Below, piece by piece: positions 17,919 through 26,996 of a DNA stretch of 64,000 nt (position 1 is the first letter of the stretch; each line of letters begins with the position of its first letter). The notes below the pieces were generated by a model that saw only the letters and a program-made list of their open reading frames with translations, did no database searches and was not told where the DNA came from. The position numbers were made by a program, and so were the translations under genes. The DNA is from Planotetraspora phitsanulokensis (GTDB taxonomy: Bacteria; Actinomycetota; Actinomycetes; Streptosporangiales; Streptosporangiaceae): the NCBI RefSeq assembly GCF_016863295.1, contig NZ_BOOP01000004.1, forward strand, positions 186,001 through 250,000. The letters are read 5' to 3'.

Positions 17919-18830
17919 ATGCGAGCCGTCACCGTCCGAGACCGCGCGGCCGGTGTTGCCGGGATCTCCCTGACGGAAGAGCCCTACCCCCACGCCGCCG
18001 AGAACGACGTCATCGTGCGGGTGCATGCCGCGGCGTTCACCCGCGGCGAGCTCGACTGGCCGGGCACCTGGTGCGATCGCGCGGGTCGCGATCGGACGCC
18101 GAGCGTGCTCGGGCATGAGCTGTCGGGTGTCGTCGCCGAACTGGGGTACGGGACCACCGGCCTGACCGTCGGCCAGCGGGTGTTCGGGCTGGCCGACTGG
18201 GCCCGCAACGGCTCGCTCGCCGAGTATGCGGCGGTGGAGGCCCGCAACCTGGCGCCGCTGCCGGCCGGTGTGGACCACATCGCGGCCGCCGCCCTGCCGA
18301 TCCCGGGGCTGACCGCGTGGCAGGGCCTGTTCGACCACGGCCGTCTCGCTGCCGGCCAGACCGTCCTGGTCCATGGCGCCGCGGGCAGTGTGGGCGCCAT
18401 CGCGGTTCAGCTCGCGCGCGAGGCAGGAGCCCGGGTGATCGGCTCCGGTCGGGCCGCCGCCAGGGACGCGGCACTCGGGCTCGGCGTGGACGCGTTCCTG
18501 GACCTGCAGGCCGATTCCCTGGAAGACGCCGGCCAGGTCGATGTGGTGTTCGACGTGATCGGCGGCGACATCCTGGACCGCTCGGCCGCACTGGTGCGCC
18601 CCGGCGGCACGCTCGTCACGATCGTCTCGCCGCCGACGGTCCGGCCCCGAGACGGGCAGGCGATCTTCTTCGTCGTCGAACCCGATCGCTCCCGGCTCGC
18701 GGATCTGGCTTGGCGGCTCCGGGACGGACGGCTCCGCCCGATCGTCGGGGCCGTACGGCCGCTTGCCGAGGCGCCCGCCGCGTTCACCCGGCCAGGCAAG
18801 ACGATCATCCGGGTCGCGGACGACGAATAG
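17919..18830 (+). CDS. Zinc-independent quinone oxidoreductase/alcohol dehydrogenase (MDR family)
   Basis: 303 residues. A GroES-like N-terminal domain (PSVLGHELSGVVAEL) is followed by a Rossmann domain with VLVHGAAGSVGAIAVQLA. The cysteines that bind structural zinc are absent, as in QOR-type enzymes. The start ATG has GGCGAGG about eight bases upstream. The protein probably reduces quinones or enones with NADPH. It lies divergent from the aldo/keto reductase. Confidence 0.92.
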   Translation: MRAVTVRDRAAGVAGISLTEEPYPHAAENDVIVRVHAAAFTRGELDWPGTWCDRAGRDRTPSVLGHELSGVVAELGYGTTGLTVGQRVFGLADWARNGSLAEYAAVEARNLAPLPAGVDHIAAAALPIPGLTAWQGLFDHGRLAAGQTVLVHGAAGSVGAIAVQLAREAGARVIGSGRAAARDAALGLGVDAFLDLQADSLEDAGQVDVVFDVIGGDILDRSAALVRPGGTLVTIVSPPTVRPRDGQAIFFVVEPDRSRLADLAWRLRDGRLRPIVGAVRPLAEAPAAFTRPGKTIIRVADDE

Positions 18831-18920
18831 CCGGTTTCGTACGGCCGACGGCGTGGGTTGCCGCCCCCTCCCGCGCGGGAGAGCCGGAACCGACCCGATC
18901 CTGCGGATCCCTGCGCCGGC

Positions 18921-19109
18921 TCAGCTGCCGGAGACGGGGTATCGGCTCGTGATCGCCACGCGGTTGAAGGCGTTCATGACCGTCGAAAGCCAGGCGACCG
19001 CCGAGACCTGATCCTCGGAGAGCACCGCGGCGGCCGCCGCGTAGTCCGCATCGCTCACATGACCATCCGACACCCGCGTGACCGCCTCAGCCAGGCGCAG
19101 GGCCGCGCG
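18921..19109 (-). pseudogene. Truncated carboxymuconolactone decarboxylase/AhpD-like C-terminus
   Basis: Read on the - strand this gives about 63 codons (ALRLAEAVTRVSDGHVSD, then AVAWLSTVMNAFNRVAITSR), matching the C-terminal third of the CMD/AhpD-like family. An in-frame TAG at 19110-19112 closes it upstream and no start or catalytic CxxC half is present. It is a decayed remnant of a peroxidase-like gene, left between the oxidoreductase and the cupin gene. Confidence 0.75.
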
Positions 19110-19389
19110 CTAAGGCGGCCGCGCCGCGGTTCGGTCCTCGGGCGGGTCGACCTGCGTGTGAGCACACCATCACCAAGGCTTGGACTCGCTCCTGGCACGT
19201 ATTCGAAATGTCTGGGCATGGTACTCGGACAACTCCACCCAGCCTCGACTCGAGACGCACGCCGAGGTGAGCCGCGTCCGGCCGTGTCCGGTGGGGCGGC
19301 GAGCAGGAACTGCACGGCTTGGGCGGGAATTCAGGACGCATCGCAACACCCGTCCGCCCCGGAAGTCCAAGCAGGATGGGAGAGTCGTC

Positions 19390-19872
19390 ATGATCCGAAT
19401 ACGGTTGGTCAGCGGTCTTCTGGCTGCCGGCATGGTGACCGCGGTCCCGGCATGCGGTGTCACGGACGACCATGCGACCGGAAAGGTGCCGGTCGCCGGC
19501 AAGGAGCCGGTCGCCGCCGTGGTCACCCAGCCTCCGTCCGAGACGCTCACGACCCAGTTGGAGCAGGCGCTTCCGAACGTCAAGGGCAAGACGTTCACCT
19601 CGGCGATCGTGGACTTTCCGCCCGCCGCACGCGCCGTCCCGCATCGGCACGGCAATGCTTTCGTCTACGCCTACGTGCTTGAGGGCACTGTGCGCAGTCA
19701 GCTCAAGGGCGAGCCGGTGCGCACGTATCACCAAGGCGAGAACTGGGTCGAGCAGCCGGGCGCCCACCATGTGCTCACAGAGAACATCAGCCGGACAAGA
19801 CCGGCGAAACTGCTGGTCATCTTCATCTCCGACACGGGGGCCAAGCTCAAAATCGCTGATTCGCCGAGTTAG
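19390..19872 (+). CDS. Cupin-domain lipoprotein
   Basis: 160 residues. The signal peptide ends in a lipobox-like VPAC (Cys22), so it is probably lipid-anchored. A cupin fold follows with RAVPHRHGNAFVYAYVLEG (motif 1, metal-binding His/His/Glu pattern) and GENWVEQPGAHHVLTEN (motif 2). The ATG at 19390 has GGGAGAG about six bases upstream. It may be an extracellular metal-dependent dioxygenase or isomerase; the substrate is unknown. The 278 bases upstream show no gene. Confidence 0.85.
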   Translation: MIRIRLVSGLLAAGMVTAVPACGVTDDHATGKVPVAGKEPVAAVVTQPPSETLTTQLEQALPNVKGKTFTSAIVDFPPAARAVPHRHGNAFVYAYVLEGTVRSQLKGEPVRTYHQGENWVEQPGAHHVLTENISRTRPAKLLVIFISDTGAKLKIADSPS

Positions 19873-19953
19873 GGCACGGGTTCGCACAACGCGCGGCACG
19901 ACCTGGCCGGTGCCTCGCGGGAGCCACGGGATCGCAGGTCAGCGGCATGGTGA

Positions 19954-20841
19954 ATGCGATGTGCTTGTATGGCAGGCATGGGGCATGCCGCTGACGAGAT
20001 CACTCCCTTTCTGAAGGCACGCAGGGCGGCGCTCGCCGCCGCCGACATGGGGCTCCCCGACGGGATCACCCGCCGGCGGGTCCGTGGACTGCGCCGCGAG
20101 GAGGTCGCCCAGCTGGCCGGGATCAGCGTCGACTACTACACGCGCATCGAGCAGGGACGGGCGCCCGCCGTCTCCGACTCGGTGCTCGACGCCGTCGCGC
20201 GGGCGTTGCGCCTCAGCCCGGCCGAGCACACGTACCTGCGCAACATCACGGCGCCGCGGCGAGCCGACGCGGGCGTGTGCGACGCGGGCACGGGTCCCCG
20301 GCCGGAGGTGCGGCCGCAGATCCGGGAATTGATGGACGCGATGGACGACGCCGTCCCCGCGATCGTGCACGGCCCGGGCATGGACATCCTGGCCTGGAAC
20401 CGGCTGGCCGGCCGGCTGTCGTTCGACCTGGACGCGCTTGCCGAGGCCGAGCGCAACACCGCCCGGCTGATCTTCCTCCACCCCGAGGCCAGGACGTTGT
20501 ATCCGGAGTGGCGGAACACGGCGGCGGTGATCGTGGCGACGCTCCGCTCGGACGCCGGGCAGCACACCGGTCAGGTCCGCGTGCAGCGGATCATCTGCGA
20601 CCTGCGGGAGGCCAGCGAGGAGTTCCGGCGTCTCTGGGACGAGCAGACCGTGCTGGATCCGAACGTCGGCACGAAGACCATCCGCAACCCCGAAGTGGGC
20701 GACCTCCTGTTGACCTTCGAGTCGTTCCCGCTTTCCACCGACCCCGGCCAGCGACTGTGCACGTACACCGCTCCGAGGGGATCGGTGACGGAGGAGCGGC
20801 TGCGGACGCTGGCGGGCCGGGTCGGCGCGGATGTCGCCTGA
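19954..20841 (+). CDS. XRE-type regulator with MmyB-like ligand-binding domain
   Basis: Up to 295 residues. The helix-turn-helix is around 45-70 (GLRREEVAQLAGISVDYYTR) and a MmyB-like domain fills about 110-290 (MDAMDDAVPAIVHGPGMDIL). Starts at 19969 and 19978 are alternatives because no clear ribosome-binding site selects one. It resembles the regulator at 15666-16481 but is clearly diverged. It may regulate the cupin lipoprotein or the downstream amidohydrolase. Confidence 0.9.
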   Translation: MRCACMAGMGHAADEITPFLKARRAALAAADMGLPDGITRRRVRGLRREEVAQLAGISVDYYTRIEQGRAPAVSDSVLDAVARALRLSPAEHTYLRNITAPRRADAGVCDAGTGPRPEVRPQIRELMDAMDDAVPAIVHGPGMDILAWNRLAGRLSFDLDALAEAERNTARLIFLHPEARTLYPEWRNTAAVIVATLRSDAGQHTGQVRVQRIICDLREASEEFRRLWDEQTVLDPNVGTKTIRNPEVGDLLLTFESFPLSTDPGQRLCTYTAPRGSVTEERLRTLAGRVGADVA

Positions 20842-20907
20842 CACCTCCTGGCCGTTCCGTCCGGGGTCACGGCCACCCTGCCGCGGGAGGGCTCGGCCAC
20901 AGAACGG

Positions 20908-22179
20908 CTAGACCGCGGCGAGGCGGGCGGCGGACTCGGCGAGGGGAGCCAGCACGTCCTCGACGACATGGTCGAGCAACCGGCCGTCCCGCTTGACGAT
21001 CCGGCCGCCGACGACGACGGTGTCGACCGACCGGGTGTCCGCGGAGAGCACCACCGCGCCCACCGCGTCGTGAGCCGGAGCGACTCCGAGCAGGTCGGTC
21101 CTGAGCAGCACCAGGTCGGCCTGCTTGCCCACGCCGAGGGATCCGACGACGTCACCGAGCCCGGCGGTTCGCGCCCCGTCGAGGGTGGCCGCCCGCAGGG
21201 CGTCACGGGTGGTGAAACCGGTGTTCGGCCGCGCCCTCTCCAGGGAGTACGCCGCCCGCATCAGGCTGAACATGTCGCCGGGCCCGCTGACCACGGTGTC
21301 CGCCCCGAGCCCCACGGGAGCGCCCGCCGCCGTCGCACGCCCGGTGATCGGATAGCCGAGCCCCAGTTCCACCTCGACGACGGGTGAGACGGAGACGGCG
21401 CCGCCACTGGCGGCGATCCGCTTGAGCGCCTCGTCGGAGTAGTGGTTGCCGTGGACGTAGCTCGTCCTCGAGATGAGCAGGCCGTTGCGCTCGAGGAACT
21501 CGAGCCCGCGGTCGGCCTTCTCGGTGTCGTAGCCCATGTGGACGGTCACCGGCAGGTCGAGGTCGCGGGCCAGGCGCCACTCGTGCAGCGCCTCCTCCTC
21601 GCTGACGATCTCCGGGCCGAGTGGGGCGATCGCCATCGTCACCGTGCCGCCTGCCGTGCCGAAGTGCTCGTCGTGCACGCGGCGTCCCTGCGCGGCCAGT
21701 GATTCGGGATCGCCGCCCTGGGGGTGGCAGTACCCGAAGACGGCCCTGACCCCCGAACGCCGCAGCGCCTCGACGGCAGCCGTCGTGTGATCGGGCGTGA
21801 ACTGGATGTGCGACCAGTCGACGAGCGTCGTGATGCCCGCGTCGAGGCACTCCAGCGCTCCCGCCAGGTTGCCGGCGTAGACGTCCTCCGGCCGGTAGGC
21901 GGGGGCCAGTCGCCCGAGCACGCGCTCGAGATAACCGGGGAAGCCGATGTCGGGACCGATCGCCCGGATGGCCGCCTGCCAGGTGTGCCGATGGGTGTCG
22001 ACGAAGCCCGGCAGCACGAGCATGCCGCGTGCGTCGATCACCTCGGTTCCCTCGGGTGCGGTCAGGCCCGGCCGTACGGCCGCGATCCGGTCGTCCTCGA
22101 CCAGCACGTCGGCGGGGGCAGCGGTGACGGGATCGGTGTCGACGGCGACGCCGCCCTGGATGAGCAGTCTCTTAGGCAC
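20908..22179 (-). CDS. Amidohydrolase-superfamily deaminase/hydrolase (TrzN/SsnA/guanine-deaminase group)
   Basis: 423 residues. Metal ligands include His63 and His65 (DTHRHTW), His214 (VTVHMGYD), His243 (YVHGNHYSDE) and Asp294 (GLGADTVVSG). These define a single-metal amidohydrolase of the chlorohydrolase/cytosine-deaminase type. The substrate is probably a heterocyclic amine. The gene is divergent from a MarR regulator, and a palindrome in the 61-base gap suggests direct repression. Confidence 0.9.
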   Translation of the reverse strand: MPKRLLIQGGVAVDTDPVTAAPADVLVEDDRIAAVRPGLTAPEGTEVIDARGMLVLPGFVDTHRHTWQAAIRAIGPDIGFPGYLERVLGRLAPAYRPEDVYAGNLAGALECLDAGITTLVDWSHIQFTPDHTTAAVEALRRSGVRAVFGYCHPQGGDPESLAAQGRRVHDEHFGTAGGTVTMAIAPLGPEIVSEEEALHEWRLARDLDLPVTVHMGYDTEKADRGLEFLERNGLLISRTSYVHGNHYSDEALKRIAASGGAVSVSPVVEVELGLGYPITGRATAAGAPVGLGADTVVSGPGDMFSLMRAAYSLERARPNTGFTTRDALRAATLDGARTAGLGDVVGSLGVGKQADLVLLRTDLLGVAPAHDAVGAVVLSADTRSVDTVVVGGRIVKRDGRLLDHVVEDVLAPLAESAARLAAV

Positions 22180-22188
22180 GCCAAAAGC

Positions 22189-22208
22189 TTAAAGAAAAGC
22201 TTTCTTAA
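22189..22208. promoter_or_regulatory. Imperfect palindrome, likely MarR operator
   Basis: TTAAAGAAAAGCTTTCTTAA is an AT-rich inverted repeat with one inserted base in the left arm. It is centred on AAAGCTTT and lies in the gap between the divergent amidohydrolase and MarR genes. It stands out from the GC-rich surroundings. Size and position suit a MarR dimer. Confidence 0.65.
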
Positions 22209-22240
22209 AAGCAATGTGATGAGAGAGGTACCCTCGACCC

Positions 22241-22753
22241 GTGCACGAAGGGGTACATGACGAGGTCGACGCGCTTGTTCCGGCGTGGGAGACGAGCATG
22301 GAGCCGCACGTCGTGGCCTGGCTCGAGCTCAGCAAGCGGGTCTCGCGCGTCGGGGGGTTGCTGGAGCAGGCGACCAGGACCTCGATCGCCGAGCTCGGCC
22401 TGACCTACGCCGAGTTCGACGTGCTTGCCGCGTTGCGCCGCGCGGGCGAGCCGTACCGGCTCAAGCCCAGTGAGCTGACCAGGTCGCTCTTCCTCACCTC
22501 AGGGGGAACGAGCAACGTCCTGCAGCGATTGGCGGCGGCGGGGCACATCGAGCGCGAGGCGGACGCGGAGGACGCGCGCAGCCGCTGGGTCCGGCTGACC
22601 GAGGAGGGCCTGCGGGTCACGGAGGCCGCGTTGGACGCCTCGGTCCGGGCGCACGCCGAGGTCCTGCGCGACGTCCCGGAAGACGCCGTACGGCAGGCCG
22701 CCGACGCCCTCCGGGAGGTCCTCCTGGTGATCGGCGGGCGACGTTTCCGCTGA
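22241..22753 (+). CDS. MarR-family transcriptional regulator
   Basis: 170 residues. The winged helix (about 50-125) contains LTYAEFDVLAALRRAGEPYR, SELTRSLFLTSGGTSNVLQR and DARSRWVRLTEEG, the MarR DNA-recognition helix and wing. The start is a GTG; ATG codons further in (for example MEPHVV) are possible. It probably represses the divergent amidohydrolase gene and itself through the palindrome upstream. Confidence 0.92.
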   Translation: MHEGVHDEVDALVPAWETSMEPHVVAWLELSKRVSRVGGLLEQATRTSIAELGLTYAEFDVLAALRRAGEPYRLKPSELTRSLFLTSGGTSNVLQRLAAAGHIEREADAEDARSRWVRLTEEGLRVTEAALDASVRAHAEVLRDVPEDAVRQAADALREVLLVIGGRRFR

Positions 22754-22797
22754 CCGGAGGCCGCAGACCCGGAACCGGACCGGCGGCGCGGGCCTGC

Positions 22798-23565
22798 TCA
22801 GGGCAGGGTGAGGACCCAGGGGCCCTCCGCGGTGACGGCGACGGTGTGCTCGATGTGCGCGGCCCGACTGCCGTCGGCGGTGTGCAGGCTCCACCCGTCC
22901 GGAGCGGTGCGGTAGTCGTCCCGACCGCCCGCCATGAACATCGGCTCGATGGCGAGCGTCAGGCCGGGACGCAGGGGAAAGCCGCGGCCCGGCCGCCCCC
23001 TGTTGGACACGTGGGGATCCTCGTGCATGCGGCGGCCGATGCCGTGGCCGCCGAAGTCCCTCGGCATGCCGCAACCGGCCTCCCGCGCCGCGGCCCCGAT
23101 TGCGTGGCCGATGTCGCCGATGCGGTTGCCCGGCGTCGCCGCGGCGATCCCGGCGTCGAGAGCCGCCCGGGTGGCGTCGATCAGGGCCTGGTCGCCCGGC
23201 CGGGGAGTACCGACGATGAAGCTGTCGGCGGCGTCGCCGGTCCAGCCGTCGAGTTCCGCGCCGCAGTCGATGCTGACCAGGTCGCCGTCACGGAGGCGGT
23301 ATCCGGTGGGGATGCCGTGCACGATCGCGTCGTTGACCGACGTGCAGATCACCGCGGGGAAGGGAGTGAAGGCGAAGGCGGGCCGGTAGCCCAGGAAGGG
23401 CGAGCCGGCCCCGGCCTTACTGAGCACGGCACGGGCCGCTTCGTCCAACTCCGTCAGGGAGACTCCCACGTCCGCCGCTTCACGGACGGCGGCGAGCGCG
23501 TTCGCGACGACTCTCCCGGCCTCCCGCATCGCCTCCAGCGCCTCCGCGGACTTGATCTCGACCAT
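22798..23565 (-). CDS. map: Type I methionine aminopeptidase
   Basis: 255 residues, the usual size for type I enzymes. Metal ligands and active-site residues are present: Asp100, Asp111, His174, Glu207 and Glu239, with His83 at the substrate site. The enzyme removes N-terminal Met from new proteins. The housekeeping copy in actinobacteria normally sits in the secY-adk operon, so this is probably a second copy. Its head-to-head arrangement with a small XRE gene sharing repeated operator-like sites suggests controlled expression. Confidence 0.93.
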   Translation of the reverse strand: MVEIKSAEALEAMREAGRVVANALAAVREAADVGVSLTELDEAARAVLSKAGAGSPFLGYRPAFAFTPFPAVICTSVNDAIVHGIPTGYRLRDGDLVSIDCGAELDGWTGDAADSFIVGTPRPGDQALIDATRAALDAGIAAATPGNRIGDIGHAIGAAAREAGCGMPRDFGGHGIGRRMHEDPHVSNRGRPGRGFPLRPGLTLAIEPMFMAGGRDDYRTAPDGWSLHTADGSRAAHIEHTVAVTAEGPWVLTLP

Positions 23566-23598
23566 CTCGTACTGCTCCCATCCCGGTGACCAATTCTT

Positions 23599-23645
23599 AT
23601 ACCGGTATTAGTATCACGGTTCTGATGCCGGTATTAGTATCACGG
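23599..23645. promoter_or_regulatory. Two direct repeats, likely XRE operator
   Basis: The 18-base CCGGTATTAGTATCACGG occurs exactly twice (23602-23619 and 23628-23645), 26 bases apart. The first copy extends the palindrome ATACCGGTAT (23599-23608). Both lie in the 82-base gap between the divergent map and XRE genes. The downstream copy ends two bases before the XRE ATG, so bound protein would cover its promoter. Confidence 0.8.
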
Positions 23646-23647
23646 GC

Positions 23648-23923
23648 ATGGTGAGAACTCCTTTGACCCCCTGGGAGCGGCAGCGCGGAGAGCGGTTCGG
23701 CGCGCTGCTGCGCCAGGCGCGGGGCGAGCGCAGCATGGTGGAGGTCGCGGCGGCGGCCGGAATCTCCGCGGAGACGCTGCGCAAGATCGAGACGGGGCGT
23801 GCGCCGACGCCGGCGTTCTTCACCGTCGCGGCCCTGGCCGCCGCGCTGGAAATGTCCCTGGACGAGCTGGCCGGCGCCTGCGCGGTGGGCTCCGACGCCA
23901 GGGCGCTCCCCCTGCCGGCCTGA
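23648..23923 (+). CDS. Small XRE-family transcriptional regulator
   Basis: 91 residues, essentially one helix-turn-helix domain (EVAAAAGISAETLRKIETGR) plus short ends. No Shine-Dalgarno site precedes the ATG. TAGTAT lies six bases upstream and could be a -10 box of a leaderless transcript. It probably binds the twin repeats and controls itself and the divergent methionine aminopeptidase gene. Confidence 0.88.
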   Translation: MVRTPLTPWERQRGERFGALLRQARGERSMVEVAAAAGISAETLRKIETGRAPTPAFFTVAALAAALEMSLDELAGACAVGSDARALPLPA

Positions 23924-23979
23924 CCGGGCACCGGCGGCCGGGGCACGGGCGCTGCCGGGCCCGAGCCGGCGCCGGCCGA

Positions 23980-24975
23980 TCAGCGGGACGAGCGCAGGAC
24001 CCAGGCCGGCGAGACGCCGTACTCCGCTTGGTGCAGGGCGGCGAACCGGCCCAGGTGGGCGAACCCCCAGGAACGGGCGATCGACGCCACCGTCTGCACG
24101 GACGGGTCCGCGGCGCACAGGTCGTCGTGCGCACGGCGGAGCCGGACGTTGCGGAGGTAGGTCATGGGCGGCACCCCGACATGGCGCTGGAAGCCCTCCT
24201 GCAACGTCCGTGCGCTGACATGGCATCGCGCGGCGAGCATGGAGATCGTCAGCGGGGTCTGCGGCTCGGCCTCCATGATGTCGATCGCGGTCCGGATCAC
24301 GGCCGGGCGGCCCGCCTCGGCCGGGGCGTCGAGCCGTTCGCGGTACGGATGATCCGCGGCCAGCAGGAAGCCGCGGATGAAGCCGTCCACGAGCGGCGGC
24401 GCGACCAGCGGCTGCAGGACGACGCTGTCGGCGTCACCGAGCTGGTGGTTGAGCATCAGGAGCATGCGCGCCCAGCTGCGGGCACGGCCGGTCGTCATGT
24501 CCAGGCTCGGCGCGAAGGCGATCTGCGAGGTCGCCCGGTGCCCCAGCAGGGCCTCCAGTGAACGTTCCAGCGCGGCTCGCCCGAACCCCACGCAGACCAG
24601 CCGGCAGTCGCCGGCCCACCGCGTCAGGGTGGTCTCCCCCTCGGGCCGGTAAACCACCGCCGTGTCCCGCGTCGCCACCACGTCCACGCCGCGGTGCCGG
24701 GACTCGACGTGGCCGGCGATCGGGAGGAGCACATGGTAGCCCGCGCGAAGCTCGCTGCCCTCCACCCGCAGATCCACCCCGTGGACGGCGTCACCGAAGG
24801 TGAGCGGCCCGATCCCCCCGTAGCGCTGCACCGGCGCGACGGTGGTCGGCCTGCTCAGCACGGTGACCCGTAGCCGCTGGAACGCGGTGCGGCAGTCGTC
24901 GCCGGGCGCTTCGGCCAGGATCCCGCTCGCCGGCGAATCCGGCCGGGCCGGCGGCTCTGAGGTGGTGTCTCGCAT
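23980..24975 (-). CDS. AraC-family transcriptional regulator
   Basis: 331 residues. A cupin-like AraC-binding domain (about 45-200) is followed by the paired helix-turn-helix region (about 225-325; TISMLAARCHVSARTLQEGF and VASIARSWGFAHLGRFAALH). The ATG at 24975 is preferred over an upstream frame start. It lies just downstream of the siderophore uptake operon on the same strand, and AraC regulators often activate such systems with a siderophore ligand. That link is inferred. Confidence 0.9.
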   Translation of the reverse strand: MRDTTSEPPARPDSPASGILAEAPGDDCRTAFQRLRVTVLSRPTTVAPVQRYGGIGPLTFGDAVHGVDLRVEGSELRAGYHVLLPIAGHVESRHRGVDVVATRDTAVVYRPEGETTLTRWAGDCRLVCVGFGRAALERSLEALLGHRATSQIAFAPSLDMTTGRARSWARMLLMLNHQLGDADSVVLQPLVAPPLVDGFIRGFLLAADHPYRERLDAPAEAGRPAVIRTAIDIMEAEPQTPLTISMLAARCHVSARTLQEGFQRHVGVPPMTYLRNVRLRRAHDDLCAADPSVQTVASIARSWGFAHLGRFAALHQAEYGVSPAWVLRSSR

Positions 24976-25080
24976 GTGACGGCTATCCGCTCTTCGTTCC
25001 TCGGCTCTCCCCCGCGCCACAACGTACGGGACGAAAATTGACAAAAGGGCTATTAATCGCAAAAAGGCGGTAATAACGAA

Positions 25081-25132
25081 CGACCCCGAGATGGGCGGCC
25101 GGGTTCACCGGCGGCCGGCCCATTCGGGGTCG
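25081..25132. terminator. Large hairpin after the siderophore-binding protein gene
   Basis: CGACCCCGA (25081-25089) pairs with TCGGGGTCG (25124-25132), then ATGGGC with GCCCAT and GGCC with GGCC, with small bulges. It sits 33 bases beyond the stop of the substrate-binding protein gene and probably ends the uptake operon. Confidence 0.75.
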
Positions 25133-25164
25133 TCCATGGATTCCGCGGGCGGCTGCCCGCGCGA

Positions 25165-26139
25165 TCACTTCTGGATCAGCGGCATCAGGTACTTCTTGAC
25201 GTCCTCGACGACCTTTCCCGCGGCGGTGACGCCGATTCCGGTCATCCAGATCTCGTCGTCCACGACCTGCACGTGCCCGGCCTTCACCGCGCCGAGCTTG
25301 TTCCACAACGGCCCGGCGGTCACCTCGGCCTGCTGCTTGGCGGCGTCCGGCCCGAACGCGCTCACGAAGATCATGTCGCCGTCGACCTGGTCGATCTGCT
25401 CCGGGCTGATCGGGGCGAACCGCCGGTCGGCCTTGCCCTCCAGGAGCTGCTGCTGCGGACGGCCGACGCCGATGTCGTTCAGCACGATCCCGGCGAACGA
25501 GTCGGGCCCGTACTCACGGATCTCGGCGGGCCTGAAGCGGATCAGGCTGATCTTCAGCTTGGCCGGGTCGCCGAGCTCCTGCCCCACCGCCTTGGCCTGC
25601 GCCTCGTACGCCTGAAGCTTCTGCTCTCCCTCGGCCTTCTTGCCGACCGCCTCCGCGTCCAGCAGGAAGTTCTCCTTCCACGTGATGCCGACCTTCTCGG
25701 TGAACACCGTGGGCGCGATCTTCGACAGCTCGTCGTAGAACTTCTCCTGCCGGAACTTCGACCCGAGGATCAGGTCGGGCTGCAGCGCGGCGATCGCCTC
25801 GAGGTCCGGCTCCTGGAGCGTTCCGACCGACTTGATCGTGGCAAAGGACGGACCCAGATATTTCGGGATACCGGACTGCTCGTCCGGCAGGGCTGCGCCG
25901 ACCGGAGTGATGCCCAGCGTGTACAGGGAGTCCAGCTTGTCGGTGTCGAGCACCACGATGCGCGAGGGGTGCTCGGGCACCTTCGTCTCGCCCATGGCGT
26001 GCTTCACGGTACGCGTCGCGCCGGCCGACGAGCCGGAGTCGCCGCTGCCGCTGCCGCCGCCGCACGCGGTGAGGGCCAGACCGGCCATCGCGACGACGGC
26101 CACCCCTCTGGCCAGCCGGCCGAATCCGTGGAACCTCAC
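25165..26139 (-). CDS. Siderophore-iron ABC transporter substrate-binding lipoprotein
   Basis: 324 residues. The signal peptide ends in the lipobox LTAC (Cys26), followed by a Gly/Ser linker. A FhuD/FepB-type periplasmic-binding fold contains RIVVLDTDKLDSLYTLGITP, LEAIAALQPDLILG and IGVGRPQQQLLEGK. It captures ferric siderophore outside the membrane for the adjacent permeases. The start is a GTG with AGGAG about nine bases upstream. It is the last gene of the importer operon, after the ATPase. Confidence 0.93.
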   Translation of the reverse strand: MRFHGFGRLARGVAVVAMAGLALTACGGGSGSGDSGSSAGATRTVKHAMGETKVPEHPSRIVVLDTDKLDSLYTLGITPVGAALPDEQSGIPKYLGPSFATIKSVGTLQEPDLEAIAALQPDLILGSKFRQEKFYDELSKIAPTVFTEKVGITWKENFLLDAEAVGKKAEGEQKLQAYEAQAKAVGQELGDPAKLKISLIRFRPAEIREYGPDSFAGIVLNDIGVGRPQQQLLEGKADRRFAPISPEQIDQVDGDMIFVSAFGPDAAKQQAEVTAGPLWNKLGAVKAGHVQVVDDEIWMTGIGVTAAGKVVEDVKKYLMPLIQK

Positions 26140-26165
26140 TGTGTCTTTCTCCTATCGCTTTCCTG

Positions 26166-26996
26166 TTAGGCCGGCGCGTCCGGCACGACCATCGGCGCCC
26201 CCGTCACCGGGCACGGCACCACCACGCCGCCGAGGCCGAACACGTCGGCCAGCGTCTCGGCGCTCATCACCTTGTCCGGCGCGCCCTGATCGACCACCCG
26301 GCCGTCCTTCATGACGACGAGGTGGTCGGCGTATCGGCACGCCTGGTTGAGGTCGTGCAGCACGGCGATCACGGTGCGCCCGCCGTCGCGGTTGAGCCGC
26401 CGCAGCAGGTCGAGGACTTCGACCTGGTGGGCGAGGTCCAGATACGTGGTGGGCTCGTCGAGCAGGAGCGCGTCGGTGTCCTGCGCGAGCGTCATGGCGA
26501 TCCACACCCGCTGCCGCTGGCCGCCGGACAGAGCCTCCACGCTCTGGTCGCGCACATCGGCCAGGCCGGTCAGGGCCAGCGCCCGCTCGACGGCGGCGGA
26601 GTCCTCCGAGCCCCACTGCCGGAACCACCGCTGGTACGGCTGGCGGCCCCGGGCCACCAGGTCGGCCACGGTCACCCCCTCGGGAGTGACCGGGCTCTGC
26701 GGCAGGACGCTGAGCCGGCGCGCGAGTTCGCGGGTGGGCTGCGCGTGCAGGTCCGTCCCGTCGATGAGCGCCGCGCCCCCACGAGGGGTGAGCAGCCGGG
26801 CCAGGGTCCGCAGCAGGGTGGACTTCCCGCAGGCGTTGGGGCCGATGACGACGGTGAAGGCGCCGGCAGGAAGTTCGAGGTCGAGCCCCTCGATGATCAG
26901 CCTGTTGCCGTATCCCACACTCAGGTCGCGGGCGGCCAGCCGTACGGGCGCGCGCGATTCCCCGCCGTCCGCAGGGGACGGGTGCTCGGTCGTCAT
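26166..26996 (-). CDS. Siderophore-iron ABC transporter ATP-binding protein
   Basis: 276 residues of the FepC/FecE type. Walker A is GPNACGKSTLLR, the signature is LSGGQRQRVWIAMTLA, Walker B is LLLDEPTTYLDL, and the switch His is in VLHDLNQAC. The Cys in the P-loop (GPNACGKS) is common in this subfamily. The ATG at 26996 shares its A with the TGA of the permease gene upstream (TGATG), fixing the start. Confidence 0.95.
   Translation of the reverse strand: MTTEHPSPADGGESRAPVRLAARDLSVGYGNRLIIEGLDLELPAGAFTVVIGPNACGKSTLLRTLARLLTPRGGAALIDGTDLHAQPTRELARRLSVLPQSPVTPEGVTVADLVARGRQPYQRWFRQWGSEDSAAVERALALTGLADVRDQSVEALSGGQRQRVWIAMTLAQDTDALLLDEPTTYLDLAHQVEVLDLLRRLNRDGGRTVIAVLHDLNQACRYADHLVVMKDGRVVDQGAPDKVMSAETLADVFGLGGVVVPCPVTGAPMVVPDAPA

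Noticed and set aside
18868-18881. CTCCCGCGCGGGAG palindrome as terminator of the quinone oxidoreductase gene
   Set aside because: The stem leaves almost no loop and no T-run follows; too weak to call.
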